NCBI RefSeq assembly: GCF_900106595.1
Contig: NZ_FNNC01000004.1
Location: 209,468 to 273,467, forward strand
Direction: 5' to 3'
DNA from: Marinococcus luteus
GTDB taxonomy: Bacteria > Bacillota > Bacilli > Bacillales > Marinococcaceae
DNA: 64,000 bases
This document shows positions 48,376-58,081 of this stretch, piece by piece. Under the pieces are notes generated by a model. It ran no database searches. It was not told where the DNA came from and saw nothing but the letters and a program-made list of their open reading frames with translations. Within the stretch, counting starts at the first letter, position 1. Each line of letters starts with the position of its first letter. Position numbers and translations under genes: made by a program.

Positions 48376-48876
48376 TTAGTTTGTATTGTGGGCTGCGTTA
48401 ATTGCCGCTTCATAATCAGGATGGTTCGTTCCTTCTGAAACAACTTCCTTATAGGAAACCTTGCCTTCGCTGTCCACTACGATCACCGAACGGGCAAGCA
48501 GCCTCATTTCATCCATTACCAGACCAAATTGTTCGCCAAAGTCCAGATCTTTATAGTCGGACAGTACCCGGACATTTTCAATACCTTCTGCTGCACACCA
48601 GCGCCGCTGGGCAAAAGGAAGATCGCAGCTGATAGTCCATACTTCTACATTTTCAAGCGAAGCAGCTTCTTCGTTGAACTTCCGTGTCTGCTGCGAGCAG
48701 ACACCTGTATCAATAGATGGTACTACGCTGATTAACCTTACTTTACCCGAGGCATCACTTAGTGATACCGGGCTCATATCATTGGCAAGTACAGTGAAAT
48801 CGGGAGCGTATTCTCCGATTTCGACTTTGTCTCCTACAAGTGTCACCGGTTTTTCTTTAAACGTTACTGCTGTCAT
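48376..48876 (-). CDS. tpx: Thiol peroxidase (Tpx)
   Basis: The 166-residue atypical 2-Cys peroxiredoxin has the peroxidatic Cys in [15 protein letters not shown] and the resolving Cys in [14 protein letters not shown]. It reduces hydroperoxides using thioredoxin. Start at 48876 after GAAGGAGG. In B. subtilis gerW (ytfJ) and ytfI lie between tpx and yteJ; here only 32 bases separate them. Confidence 0.96.
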   Translation of the reverse strand: MTAVTFKEKPVTLVGDKVEIGEYAPDFTVLANDMSPVSLSDASGKVRLISVVPSIDTGVCSQQTRKFNEEAASLENVEVWTISCDLPFAQRRWCAAEGIENVRVLSDYKDLDFGEQFGLVMDEMRLLARSVIVVDSEGKVSYKEVVSEGTNHPDYEAAINAAHNTN

Positions 48877-48908
48877 CTTACTCCTCCTTCACTTTTTGTT
48901 CACGGGCA

Positions 48909-49463
48909 TCATTTTCTTGTATGAATGACCCTCGTATCGGCAATCATATCATGAATACCCGCCTTTTGTGGTGTGAATGCCACCACAATATACGCCAGAT
49001 TTGTAATAACCAGACTGCGGTAGGCAAATCGAAGAACGATTTCCCTGAAAATAATATCGGACCATTTTAGTTTTTCCCGGTTTACCCGGATCACTCTCAA
49101 ACCGAAAATCATTTTACCAAGCGTCTGCCCATAAAATTTTGTCATCAGCACAAAATATCCATAGGTGATCACCGCGTTAAACACGGCATACAATGTGATG
49201 AATCCCCATATTTCTCCTTCTCCCGTAAAATAGAAAGGAGAGAGAAGGAGCCCGTTTAAGGAAAAAAGTATAATCAAATCGGTAAGGTACGCCCAAAAGC
49301 GCATCCAAAACCCTGCGAACAGTTCTTCGTTCGCTTCATTTCTTCCAGTGGAATTCTGCTTATCCGCTGTCCCGGGCAGAGCATCAGCACTCTTACTGTT
49401 TTCTTCCGGCACCGTTTGTTCAGTTCCCTGTGCGTCTTCCGGATAGCGGCCGTTTGTCGTCAT
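48909..49463 (-). CDS. yteJ: RDD family membrane protein YteJ
   Basis: The 184-residue protein has a hydrophilic acidic N-terminus (about 50 residues) and an RDD domain with three membrane segments (FWMRFWAYLTDLIILFSLNG, IWGFITLYAVFNAVITYGYF, and LRFAYRSLVITNLAYIVVAF) and GQTLGKMIFGLRVIR. In other bacteria some RDD proteins act as ion transporters; function here is unknown. ATG at 49463 chosen over one two codons earlier, which abuts AGGAGGG. Twelve bases after sppA. Confidence 0.88.
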   Translation of the reverse strand: MTTNGRYPEDAQGTEQTVPEENSKSADALPGTADKQNSTGRNEANEELFAGFWMRFWAYLTDLIILFSLNGLLLSPFYFTGEGEIWGFITLYAVFNAVITYGYFVLMTKFYGQTLGKMIFGLRVIRVNREKLKWSDIIFREIVLRFAYRSLVITNLAYIVVAFTPQKAGIHDMIADTRVIHTRK

Positions 49464-49474
49464 CTTCATCCCTC

Positions 49475-50470
49475 CTATCCTTCATACAAATACATTGGCC
49501 GCGGACTGTCGCTTCCGACTGATTTCAGCAGTTCCTGGAGTCCCAGCAGCTTCTCATCAGAAATGAACATTCCCTGGACGGAATTTTGCATAAGAGACTG
49601 CCAGCTAAATCCATCCGAAGTGTAACGTTCTACAGTAGCGTCTCCGAGTTCAAGATCTTCTTCCATCATTGCGATAGTGTCTTCTGAAGTCCCGAGTTCA
49701 TCGATCAATCCATTCTCTTCTGCCTGCTCGCCCGTATAAATACGGCCATCAGCTAAGTCCCGGGCTTCGTCTTCACTAAACCCTCTTCCATCAATGACGA
49801 CCTGCAGAAAATCTTCATACATGTCGTCGACTATGCCCTGCATAATATCCCGGTCTTCCTCAGTTACTTCCTCTGTGGGTGATCCCATGTCTTTAAACTC
49901 ACCACTCGTTATGTTCACGCCTTCAATGCCAAGTTCATCAGCCAGCTCAGAATAGTTCAGGGAAGACATAATTACCCCTATCGAACCGGTAATAGTCGCC
50001 GAATGAGCTACAATTTTATCCGCTGGGGCTGCGAGGTAGTAGCCGCCGGAAGCAGCCGTGTTCCCCATCGAAACATACACAGGCTTATTTTCTTCCTCCT
50101 GTACCTCGACCACGGCGTCATGGATTTCATCACTTTCAACGACACCTCCGCCGGGGCTGTTTACATTAATGATAATGCCATCCACATCTGCGCTCGATCC
50201 GGCTTCCTCCAGATTACTCAGAAATTCATCATGGTTGTAGCCTTCCCCGGAGAAAGCACCGGACCCGCTCGAGGATTGGATGGTCCCCTCTACATCAAGC
50301 ATAGCTATCCGGCTGTCTGAAGAGCCCTCTTTTACTATATCTTCCTGATTCTGCTGATTTTGCGCCTGGTTCGAGACAGTATTCCACAGTGAAAAAGCTG
50401 TCTGGGCACCAAGGGAGACGATGAGAAGCACCGCTGCCGCTAATAAAGCAAACCACCTTTTTGCATTCAT
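49475..50470 (-). CDS. sppA: Signal peptide peptidase SppA
   Basis: The 331-residue S49 protease has one N-terminal membrane anchor (about 5–27), IIINVNSPGGGVVESDEI, nucleophile Ser in GNTAASGGYYLAAPAD, TGSIGVIMSSLNY and general-base Lys in SGEFKDMGSP. It cleaves leftover signal peptides in the membrane. The start overlaps the end of the upstream amidohydrolase gene by 4 bases (ATGA), with GGAGG before it. Confidence 0.95.
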   Translation of the reverse strand: MNAKRWFALLAAAVLLIVSLGAQTAFSLWNTVSNQAQNQQNQEDIVKEGSSDSRIAMLDVEGTIQSSSGSGAFSGEGYNHDEFLSNLEEAGSSADVDGIIINVNSPGGGVVESDEIHDAVVEVQEEENKPVYVSMGNTAASGGYYLAAPADKIVAHSATITGSIGVIMSSLNYSELADELGIEGVNITSGEFKDMGSPTEEVTEEDRDIMQGIVDDMYEDFLQVVIDGRGFSEDEARDLADGRIYTGEQAEENGLIDELGTSEDTIAMMEEDLELGDATVERYTSDGFSWQSLMQNSVQGMFISDEKLLGLQELLKSVGSDSPRPMYLYEG

Positions 50471-52098
50471 GATTGTTCCTCCGTTTCATTATTAATTTTA
50501 ATTCTGCTCTCCTCCGGCAGGAACACGACCTCGTCCCCTACGACGGTTGCTTCCACTTCGGCTGTTAATATCTCTTCCGGCTTAATTTGAAACAGATCCT
50601 TCCGGAGCACCGTAAAGTCTGCTTTGTAACCGGGAGCAATCCTGCCCAGGTCGTGCTCCCGGCTGATCGCCCTGGCACTGCCGCCGGTATACAGCTCCAC
50701 GGCTTGAAAAGGAGTTAGTTTTTCCTCCGGCATATAACCGTTGTGCGGCTCTCCCGGGTTTTTCCGGGCGATGGCCGCATAAATTCCGGTTCTGGGATCT
50801 ACGGATTCAATAGGAGCGTCTGAGCTTCCTGCACAGATTATCCCCTGATCTAGGAGTGTTTTCCAGGCGAAGGAATAACGAAGTCTTTCTTTGCCAAGGC
50901 GTTCTTCAACCCACGGAAAGTCCGAAAGCACAAACCGGGGCTGCAGATCGAGCGCCACCGGCAGAGCCTTCAGCCGTTCCATCAAATCCTCCCTTGCGAT
51001 TTGGACATGAATAATCCGGTCTCTCACTCCTTCCGGAACCGGCCAGGCTTCTAAAGCATCTATCACATATTCCAAAGCCAAATCGCCAATAGCGTGAACA
51101 GCCACCGGCATATTTTCTTTTCTGGCTTCTGCCACGAGCTGTTTTAACTCTTCTCTCGAATGGATAGCAACGCCTGCTGTTTCAGGGGCATCATTGTAAG
51201 GGCGACTGAGAAGAGCGGTACGCCCACCGAGAGCTCCATCTGCAAATATTTTCATGGCGCCAAGCTCCAGACCTTCCTCAAGAAGGCCGTAAGTGTGGCC
51301 CTGCTGTATAAAATCCGGAAACACTTCATGATGCACAAGAAGGTGTGCCCGAAATGAAGTGGCTGCCAAAATATTTCTGAACGTGTTCAATGTCCTTGTA
51401 AATCCACCGTAGTAATTAAGATCTTCCGTATGGCCGCCGGTCAGTCCACATTGATGCATGTGGCGCACCGCTTTCCCAAGTGCTTCATGTAAATATTCCT
51501 CAGACACTTCTGGAATTTCATTTTTCACTAAATCGGCGGCCTGGTCGAGCAAATAGCCTGTGGGCTCCCCGTACCTTGATTTAACAATAATGCCCCCCTC
51601 CGGATCCGGAGTATCTTTATCAATACCCGCAGCATCAAGGGCGCGTGTGTTAACCAATGCCGCGTGACGGCATATCCGGGTCAAAAGCAATGGATGAGCG
51701 GGCACTAAATCATCAAGCTCCTCCCGGTGGAAAATTTTCCGGTCAGGGAAATTATTCTCATTCCATCCTTCTCCTATGACCCATTCTCCGGCAGGAATTT
51801 CTTTTGTTTTCTCCTTAATCAGCGCAGCCATCTCTTCTGCAGAAGTACACTCTGACAGATCCAGCTGGATCATCGTTTCCCCCAACCCGATCATATGTAA
51901 ATGACTGTCGGTAAAACCCGGGTACATCGCATTTCCGTTTAAATCTATCCGGCGGACAGCAGCAGTTTGCAGTTCTTTTTCTATATCTCTGAGCAACCCT
52001 GCTTTTTCAATCGTCCCGTCCGAGGTTAAGACGGCTTCGACCTGTTCTTTTTCTTTTTTCATCGTGTAAATATTTCCGTTATACCAAAGTGTTTTCAC
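50467..52098 (-). CDS. ytcJ: Amidohydrolase family protein (YtcJ-like)
   Basis: The 543-residue protein is a metal-dependent amidohydrolase of the YtcJ/NfdA subgroup: PGFTDSHLHMIGLG (HxH metal ligands), GWNENNFPD, DGALGGRTALLSRPY, VAVHAIGDLAL and CAGSSDAPIESVDP (Asp), ending in GYKADFTVL. It hydrolyses an amide, possibly a formamide; substrate unknown. GTG start at 52098 after GAGGCGG. Coupled to sppA. Confidence 0.87.
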   Translation of the reverse strand: MKTLWYNGNIYTMKKEKEQVEAVLTSDGTIEKAGLLRDIEKELQTAAVRRIDLNGNAMYPGFTDSHLHMIGLGETMIQLDLSECTSAEEMAALIKEKTKEIPAGEWVIGEGWNENNFPDRKIFHREELDDLVPAHPLLLTRICRHAALVNTRALDAAGIDKDTPDPEGGIIVKSRYGEPTGYLLDQAADLVKNEIPEVSEEYLHEALGKAVRHMHQCGLTGGHTEDLNYYGGFTRTLNTFRNILAATSFRAHLLVHHEVFPDFIQQGHTYGLLEEGLELGAMKIFADGALGGRTALLSRPYNDAPETAGVAIHSREELKQLVAEARKENMPVAVHAIGDLALEYVIDALEAWPVPEGVRDRIIHVQIAREDLMERLKALPVALDLQPRFVLSDFPWVEERLGKERLRYSFAWKTLLDQGIICAGSSDAPIESVDPRTGIYAAIARKNPGEPHNGYMPEEKLTPFQAVELYTGGSARAISREHDLGRIAPGYKADFTVLRKDLFQIKPEEILTAEVEATVVGDEVVFLPEESRIKINNETEEQS

Positions 52099-52196
52099 AG
52101 CATTAACCGCCTCTCCTTTTTACGGGCGAATTCCCGTTTTGTTTCAACTATTTTAAAATTCCATTTTATACCACTTCTCTGCATCAAAAAAGTGTC

Positions 52197-53402
52197 TTAG
52201 AGAAGGTCTTCAAACTCTTTGTTTCCACTTTTTGCGTTAGAGACAGAAATCACCTTTGTTTCAGCTATCGCTTCTTCAAACAATTCCTCTTTATTCAAGC
52301 GTTTTTCATACTTGTAGACTAAACCAATTTTCGGTTTGGTCGCAGGACTGTCCGGCTGAAACACGGTACAGCAGTCTTCATACGGCCGCACAGAAATATC
52401 ATAGGTGCCTATACGCTTAGCGATGCTGATGATTTCTTCTTTGTCCATAGCAATCAGCGGCCGCAGTACCGGTACACTCGTTACTTCGTTGATAACATTC
52501 ATACTTTCAAGAGTCTGGGAAGCTACCTGTCCCAGGCTTTCGCCATTCACTACTGCCTTGGCGTCTTCCTTCTCTGCTATTTTTGTTACTATTTCAAGCA
52601 TCGCTCTTCTTGTAATCGTCATCGTATGGTCATCCGGCACCTGCCTTCGGATAGCTTCCTGAACCCGGGTAAATGGCACCACATGAAGATTGATACTTCC
52701 GCCAAACCGGCTGAGGGCCCGGGCGATATCTTCCACTTTTTGTTTCGCACGTTCGTTTGTATACGGCGGACTGTGAAAGTGAACTGCCTCGACCGTTACT
52801 CCGCGCTTCATGGCTAAATATGCAGCAGTCGGACTGTCTATGCCTCCGGAAAGCATACTGACTACTTTTCCGCCAGTGCCCGTCGGCAGGCCCCCTGCCC
52901 CGTTAATACGCCCGCAGCTTACATAAGCTCCCTGCTCGCGAACATCGATTTCCACGGTTACTTCCGGATTCTTCACGTCCACCCCGATCCCTTCGGTGTG
53001 ATGGAGAATATAACTGCCGACGCTTGGAGCGAGCTTCGTGGAATGAACAGGAAAGTCTTTATTGGACCTTCTTGCTTCCACTTTAAACGTAGTTTTTCTA
53101 TCCTTATATTCCGAAAACATTTGATAGGCCGTCTGCTGTATCTCCTCTTCTGATAAGTCTGCTTTTCTCGCATAGCTGATGGAAGATATCCCAAACACCG
53201 GCTTTACTGCCTCAATGACTTCTTCAGCAGGTTCCCCGAGCAGATTGATCGCAATACGTCCGTAAGTACGCCGCACTTCACAGTGGGGAAAATCTTTCAC
53301 CGCGTGATCAATGTTTTCTCTTAACTGCCGCTCGAATTCTTTTCGGTTCTTTCCTTTTAAAGCAAGTTCGCCGAAGCGAATTAATAAATATTCTTCTCTC
53401 AT
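52197..53402 (-). CDS. thiI: tRNA 4-thiouridine synthase ThiI
   Basis: The 401-residue enzyme has the ferredoxin-like/THUMP N-terminus (LIRFGELALKGKNRKEFERQL), PP-loop SGGIDSPTAAYLAMKRG, and GESLGQVASQTLESM, with Cys pair in PYEDCCTVFQP. There is no rhodanese domain, as in B. subtilis, where sulfur comes from its partner desulfurase. ATG at 53402 follows GGAGG; it overlaps the iscS stop by four bases. The open frame upstream to 53585 is iscS read in another frame. Confidence 0.95.
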   Translation of the reverse strand: MREEYLLIRFGELALKGKNRKEFERQLRENIDHAVKDFPHCEVRRTYGRIAINLLGEPAEEVIEAVKPVFGISSISYARKADLSEEEIQQTAYQMFSEYKDRKTTFKVEARRSNKDFPVHSTKLAPSVGSYILHHTEGIGVDVKNPEVTVEIDVREQGAYVSCGRINGAGGLPTGTGGKVVSMLSGGIDSPTAAYLAMKRGVTVEAVHFHSPPYTNERAKQKVEDIARALSRFGGSINLHVVPFTRVQEAIRRQVPDDHTMTITRRAMLEIVTKIAEKEDAKAVVNGESLGQVASQTLESMNVINEVTSVPVLRPLIAMDKEEIISIAKRIGTYDISVRPYEDCCTVFQPDSPATKPKIGLVYKYEKRLNKEELFEEAIAETKVISVSNAKSGNKEFEDLL

Positions 53403-54544
53403 TGCTGTTCCTCCATAACCTTTTTCAACTGTGGCAGCACTTCTTCGCACATGCTGCATAAATGAGCAGCTTCCTCTTTCTTTGTATCCGCAGAGAAACT
53501 TATCCTCACAGCACTCTCTGCAAGTTTCCGCTCTCCCGCAGCAGCTAGAATGACGGCAGATGGCTCCGAGTTTTTCGAAGCACATGCTGTTTTGGTGGAA
53601 ATTGAAGCTCCTCTTTCCGCGAGCGCTTCAACAAGCACTTCTGGTTTTATCCCAGGGAAGGAAACATTCAATATAAAGGGAGATCCTCCGGAAAAAGGAG
53701 AGTTGAGCACTCCACCGCTTTCCTGCAGCCGTGCCGCTGTCCATGCTTTGATCTCTTCAATCCTGCTGCTGTTTGCAGTATAGCTTTCTTTTGCCAGGCG
53801 GAGTGCTTTAGCCATAGCTGCAGCACCCGCTGTATTTTCCGTGCCCGATCGAACCCCGCTTTCCTGACCACCCCCGTGTATTAAAGGCTCAAGCAGCGTT
53901 CTTGGGTGCTTATACAAGACCCCCGTTCCCTTCAATCCATGAAATTTATGAGCTGACACCGTAACAAAATCCAGCCCCGCCTTTTCAATATTTAATGGAA
54001 TTTTGGCAGCCCCCTGTACGTAGTCCGTATGAAAATAAATACCAGGGTAGGAAGAGAGTATTTCTCCAATAGCCTCGATAGGCTGCACTGCACCGATTTC
54101 ACTGTTTGTGTGACCAATTGTAACAAGGATAGTATCCGGCTCTAACGCCTGATGCAAGTCCTTTATGCTTATACGGCCGTCTCTGCCAACCGGCAGGTAT
54201 GTTACCCGATACCCTTTTTCTTCTAAATAGACACAGGTTTCCATCACTGAAGGATGTTCCACAGCCGTCGTTATAATATGACGACCAAGGTTTTTTCTAG
54301 CCTCTGCGGATCCTTTTAAAACTATATTGTTTCCTTCTGTACCACCGCTCGTGAAAAAACAGTGCTCCGGTTTCACGTCTAATTCCCGGGCGATCTGGCT
54401 TCTCGCAGATTCAAGCAGACGCTCAGCTTCTCCGCCCTTATGGTGAAATGAAGAGGGATTGGCAAAATAGCTTTCAGACGCTTTCCTGTAAGCACTCAGC
54501 ACTTCCTGGTATGGCTGGGTGGTTGCACTGTTATCAAAATACAT
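53399..54544 (-). CDS. nifZ: Cysteine desulfurase (NifZ/IscS-type, ThiI partner)
   Basis: The 381-residue PLP enzyme has MYFDNSATTQPYQEV, FTSGGTEGNNIVLKG, PLP Lys in TVSAHKFHGLKGTGVLY and catalytic Cys in STKTACASKNSEPS. It takes sulfur from cysteine; the 4-base overlap with thiI indicates it feeds ThiI for tRNA s4U. The gene name follows B. subtilis usage. Confidence 0.93.
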   Translation of the reverse strand: MYFDNSATTQPYQEVLSAYRKASESYFANPSSFHHKGGEAERLLESARSQIARELDVKPEHCFFTSGGTEGNNIVLKGSAEARKNLGRHIITTAVEHPSVMETCVYLEEKGYRVTYLPVGRDGRISIKDLHQALEPDTILVTIGHTNSEIGAVQPIEAIGEILSSYPGIYFHTDYVQGAAKIPLNIEKAGLDFVTVSAHKFHGLKGTGVLYKHPRTLLEPLIHGGGQESGVRSGTENTAGAAAMAKALRLAKESYTANSSRIEEIKAWTAARLQESGGVLNSPFSGGSPFILNVSFPGIKPEVLVEALAERGASISTKTACASKNSEPSAVILAAAGERKLAESAVRISFSADTKKEEAAHLCSMCEEVLPQLKKVMEEQQ

Positions 54545-54581
54545 TTCAAATTCCTCCCAGCATTCACTAATATCATAAAAA

Positions 54582-54604
54582 AGAAGCCTGAGTTCAGGCT
54601 TCTT
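54582..54604 (-). terminator. Terminator after ezrA
   Basis: AAGAAGCCTGA/TCAGGCTTCTT stem with minus-strand T-run (TTTTTTATG), 17 bases after the ezrA stop. Confidence 0.85.
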
Positions 54605-54621
54605 AACTATTTGCTTGTCGA

Positions 54622-56331
54622 TTATGCTTCTGTCAACTGCATGTTAGACTCCTGCAGCACTTCTGTCACAAACCGGTCATCCATTTTCCGCACGGACGAC
54701 GAAGCAACCTGCAGCGCGTGCTCATACTGGCCTTTGCGGAAAGCACTTTCTGCTTCTTTCAGGCTTTGGTCGAGTTCAGCCTCTTTGCTTCGGTATAAAT
54801 TTCCGCGCTGGATGATACGTTCAGTCATCCACGCCTGTTCTTCCATACGCCGAAGCATCGTGGAAACAGTGCGGACGCTCTCTTCTGCCTGCGCTACCGT
54901 TTCGCGCACCTGCACCATTTCAAGCGGAGTCTCAGAAAGAGCCGCAGCGGCATGGGCAATTTTATCATCCGCTGATTCTTTTTCATTCAAAAGTATTGGC
55001 GGAAGCTTCGGCAGCCTTGTGCGCTGCATTCTCATTTCTTCGATGCGGTTCTGGCGCTTTAGCTCCTCGAGCGTTTCCATTGCCTGTGTTTCATCTTTTC
55101 GGAGTACCCCGAGCTGGTTCTCTGCTTCCAGAATTCCCGACTCGACCTCTCCCTGTTTTTCAAGAATTTGTTTTAGTTCCATCTCGATATGCGTAAAGGA
55201 ATGTTCTTTGTTTTCTTTTTGCTCCTGCAATTGTAATACGCTCTTTCTAATTCCATCAACCTGTCGTTTTGATGAAGCAATCAAATGGTCTGTTTCCGAT
55301 GGGATCCGATAGTTGGCTTCGATAAATTCTTTTTCCACTAACAGCGTCTGCATCCGCGTGGATAACTGTTCTCTGCCTTCATACGCCTGCGGCAGCAGAC
55401 GTTCGACCTCGGCACGGGCTTCCACTTCTTCTTCAAGAATGCGGTACACTTCTTCATTGTAGGCATCCATCTCAGTAAGACGTTCTGCAATCCCGTCAAG
55501 GTCCAGGTTTTCAATCCGCGTCTGCAGCTGTTCAGCTTCTGCTTCATTTTCATTCAGCCGTTGTTCAAATGCAAAAGCATCCATAGGATAGCCCTGCTCT
55601 TCCATTTCATACAGACCGGCGCGCAGGGATTTCCATTCTTCGGGAAGGCGCCGCCGTACTTTTGCAAGCATATCAGGGACAGCATAAAGCGATGCTTCTT
55701 CACGTTCTAAATCTTCATCGAGCTTCTGTCTGAGTTGTTTTGCTTCAAATTGATTCCCCTGCTCCACCGCTTCGTAAAAAGCTTCAAAAGAAGCCTGGAG
55801 ATCACGCATGTGCTGATCAAACAGCGGGGCCGTACTGCCAAGCGTGTGCCAGTTCTGGGAAACAAAACGTTTTATTTCCTCATATTTCTGTTCAGATTCT
55901 TCAATGCCGCGGCGATTATCGGATTCATTATGTACCAGCTCTTCTATTTCCAGAAAAATATTGTTGATTTCCTCTTCGATACTGGCGAGTTGCGCATCTA
56001 CGGCAGCAGTGATTTCTGAAGCCTGACTGAACTTGTACTTGTCTGCTTTTTCTTCTGCATCATAAAGGGCCTTTTCAATATCCGGCAGATGCTTTCCCAC
56101 AATTTCGTCCCAGTCTTTACGCCATGATTCAAACTTTTCTTCTGTTTCTCCCGAGATTGTCATGCCCTTGACCCGCGCAATTTCTTCGGCCACAGGCTGG
56201 TCCGCCATATTCGCCCTCGCATCCTCCAGGCGGTCTACTTCCCGGTAAATGCGTCTGCGTCCCCATGCTCCGTATATGACAAACGCGGCGATAATGATAA
56301 CCAGAACTATAATTACAATTGTTGTCGCCAA
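54622..56331 (-). CDS. ezrA: Septation ring regulator EzrA
   Basis: The 569-residue protein has an N-terminal membrane anchor (TIVIIVLVIIIAAFVIYGAW) and a long cytoplasmic alpha-helical, coiled-coil region with spectrin-like repeats (MTISGETEEKFESWRKDWDE, DAEEKADKYKFSQA). It restrains FtsZ assembly away from mid-cell and joins the divisome. The start is uncertain: GTG at 56340 sits inside GGAGTG, whereas TTG at 56331 has GGAG/GAGG at proper distance, so I use the latter. Flanked by iscS and hisJ as in B. subtilis, but without braB. Confidence 0.92.
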   Translation of the reverse strand: MATTIVIIVLVIIIAAFVIYGAWGRRRIYREVDRLEDARANMADQPVAEEIARVKGMTISGETEEKFESWRKDWDEIVGKHLPDIEKALYDAEEKADKYKFSQASEITAAVDAQLASIEEEINNIFLEIEELVHNESDNRRGIEESEQKYEEIKRFVSQNWHTLGSTAPLFDQHMRDLQASFEAFYEAVEQGNQFEAKQLRQKLDEDLEREEASLYAVPDMLAKVRRRLPEEWKSLRAGLYEMEEQGYPMDAFAFEQRLNENEAEAEQLQTRIENLDLDGIAERLTEMDAYNEEVYRILEEEVEARAEVERLLPQAYEGREQLSTRMQTLLVEKEFIEANYRIPSETDHLIASSKRQVDGIRKSVLQLQEQKENKEHSFTHIEMELKQILEKQGEVESGILEAENQLGVLRKDETQAMETLEELKRQNRIEEMRMQRTRLPKLPPILLNEKESADDKIAHAAAALSETPLEMVQVRETVAQAEESVRTVSTMLRRMEEQAWMTERIIQRGNLYRSKEAELDQSLKEAESAFRKGQYEHALQVASSSVRKMDDRFVTEVLQESNMQLTEA

Positions 56332-56600
56332 ATTCCTCACTCCAGTTTTCCCCGCTGTGCATCCTTGTTTTTCAATAATTTACACGTTATGGGTTACTTA
56401 TACTTATCTCATACTTTATGTGCACGAACGTACTCAAAATATTTTTTCAACTATGTTTGCTTTAACTTATGATAACATGTAAACGCAGTGATTGTTATAT
56501 GACGATAAAGAAAATTTCTAGAAAATCTATTTTCCTTATTTCCTTAATTAAGCCAACTGTTTTTTCATATTTTCATCCAAAAAAAGAGGTGTTTATACCC

Positions 56601-57419
56601 ATGACAATTATCCGTGACGGCCATATTCACTCTCCCTTCTGCCCGCACGGAAGCAGGGACTCGTTTCACGACTATATTGAAGCTTGTATCAAAAACGGAA
56701 TAAAAACGATCAGTTTTACCGAGCACGCTCCTCTTCCTGAAGGTTTTACAGATCCTGTGCCGGATAAAGACAGTGCCATGCCAGCCGCACAGCTCGATCA
56801 GTACCTCCAAGATTTAAGCAGCCTTCAATCAGAATACAATAGCGATATTACAATTAAAAAAGGACTTGAAGTGGATTTTATTGAAGGATTTGAGAAAAAG
56901 ACAGAGCAGTTTATGAACACATACGGTCCTGAGCTTGAAGATTGCATTCTTTCCTCTCACTTCATTAAACTAAACAGTGAATATATTTGTATAGATTTTT
57001 CTCCGGATCACTTTGACCGCTACGTCCGTCTAAGCGGTTCACCGCAAAAAGCCGCGGAATTGTACTACAGTGCCGTTCTCCGTTCCATTCAGGCTCCCCT
57101 TGGAAAATACACACCGAACAGGATTGGGCACATGACGCTTATTCGGAAGTTTCATAAAAATTATGAATATGATTTTCTTGATCAAAATGCTATTGAAGCT
57201 ATTTTACAGGAAGTTAAATCCAGAGGGTTTGAACTTGATGTAAACGGTGCCGGGACAATTAAAGAACGGTGCCTCGAGCCGTATCCTCATCCATCCGTAA
57301 TACAATCGGCTGTAAGGATGGGAATACCACTTGTATATGGCTCCGATGCCCACGCCTCTTCGGGGCTTTTGGCAGGCAGTAACGATATTTCAGCTCTTAC
57401 GGGGGAGCAATTACGATAA
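56601..57419 (+). CDS. hisJ: Histidinol-phosphatase, PHP type
   Basis: The 272-residue PHP protein has the metal motifs DGHIHSPFCPHGS, SFTEHAPLP, KGLEVDFIEGFEK, LSSHFI and GSDAHASSG of HisJ. It dephosphorylates histidinol phosphate in histidine synthesis, although other his genes are not in the window. ATG at 56601 follows AAAGAGGTG; an in-frame upstream ATG (56469) lacks a site and homology. First plus-strand gene of the right end. Confidence 0.9.
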   Translation: MTIIRDGHIHSPFCPHGSRDSFHDYIEACIKNGIKTISFTEHAPLPEGFTDPVPDKDSAMPAAQLDQYLQDLSSLQSEYNSDITIKKGLEVDFIEGFEKKTEQFMNTYGPELEDCILSSHFIKLNSEYICIDFSPDHFDRYVRLSGSPQKAAELYYSAVLRSIQAPLGKYTPNRIGHMTLIRKFHKNYEYDFLDQNAIEAILQEVKSRGFELDVNGAGTIKERCLEPYPHPSVIQSAVRMGIPLVYGSDAHASSGLLAGSNDISALTGEQLR

Positions 57420-57435
57420 TGAAAGAGGGATCTTC

Positions 57436-57942
57436 ATGTCTTTTCAACCAGTTTCTTATGACTCATCTTTAGAGAAAAGCTACCATACATTATGCCAGCA
57501 GGCGAAAGCATTATTTTCAGACGAAAATAATCAAACCGCCAATTTAGCTAACGCTTCCGCTTTGCTTAATCAATTTTTATCCAATGTAAACTGGGTCGGC
57601 TTCTATATTTGGAACGAAACAGAAAATGAACTGGTTCTCGGTCCCTTCCAGGGGCTGCCTGCCTGCAACCGCATCACGCCGGGAAAAGGGGTCTGCGGCA
57701 CAGCTTACCAGAAAAAACAGACGGTCCGCGTGGAAGATGTGCATGCTTTTCCGGGCCATATCGCATGTGACGCCGCCAGCCAGTCAGAAATAGTTGTTCC
57801 ACTGTTCACTCCTGAAGGGGATGTGTATGGCGTGCTCGACATTGACAGCCCTGTACTGAACCGTTTTTCTGAACAGGAAGAGTCTTTCCTGCGTCAGTTT
57901 GCCGATGAAATTGAACACGGGCTGTTTTCCACAAAAAATTAA
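57436..57942 (+). CDS. msrC: Free methionine-(R)-sulfoxide reductase (GAF domain, YtsP)
   Basis: The 168-residue GAF protein has all three fRMsr cysteines: Cys77 in GLPACNRI, Cys87 in KGVCGTAY and Cys111 in GHIACDAAS, with VNWVGFYIW and VYGVLDIDSP. It reduces free Met-R-sulfoxide using thioredoxin. ATG at 57436 follows GAGGGA, 16 bases after hisJ, so the two form an operon. Confidence 0.92.
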   Translation: MSFQPVSYDSSLEKSYHTLCQQAKALFSDENNQTANLANASALLNQFLSNVNWVGFYIWNETENELVLGPFQGLPACNRITPGKGVCGTAYQKKQTVRVEDVHAFPGHIACDAASQSEIVVPLFTPEGDVYGVLDIDSPVLNRFSEQEESFLRQFADEIEHGLFSTKN

Positions 57943-57963
57943 CCTTCTCGTGTTTAGCCCCCA

Positions 57964-57999
57964 CCGGACAAGCTTAAGTTAAGCTTGTCCGGCATTTTT
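57964..57999 (+). terminator. Terminator after msrC
   Basis: CCGGACAAGCTT/AAGCTTGTCCGG, a perfect 12-bp stem with loop AAGTT, then CATTTTTATT. Confidence 0.9.
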
Positions 58000-58045
58000 A
58001 TTCACTACGGAAAATTTCAATTAATACTTTCCCGGTCTAAACATA

Positions 58046-58074
58046 TTGACTTGCCATCAGCCAGAAGTTATAAT
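58046..58074 (+). promoter_or_regulatory. SigA promoter of rpsD
   Basis: TTGACT (58046–58051), 17-base spacer, TATAAT (58069–58074); near consensus and placed just before the rpsD leader. Confidence 0.9.
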
Positions 58075-58081
58075 GACGGTT

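Noticed and set aside
53403..53585. Extended N-terminus of ThiI
   Set aside because: It lies inside the nifZ coding sequence in another frame; the 4-bp overlap start with GGAGG is well supported.
56469..56600. Longer hisJ start
   Set aside because: The extension has no ribosome site and precedes the conserved PHP start MTIIRDGHIHS, which has AAAGAGGTG before it.
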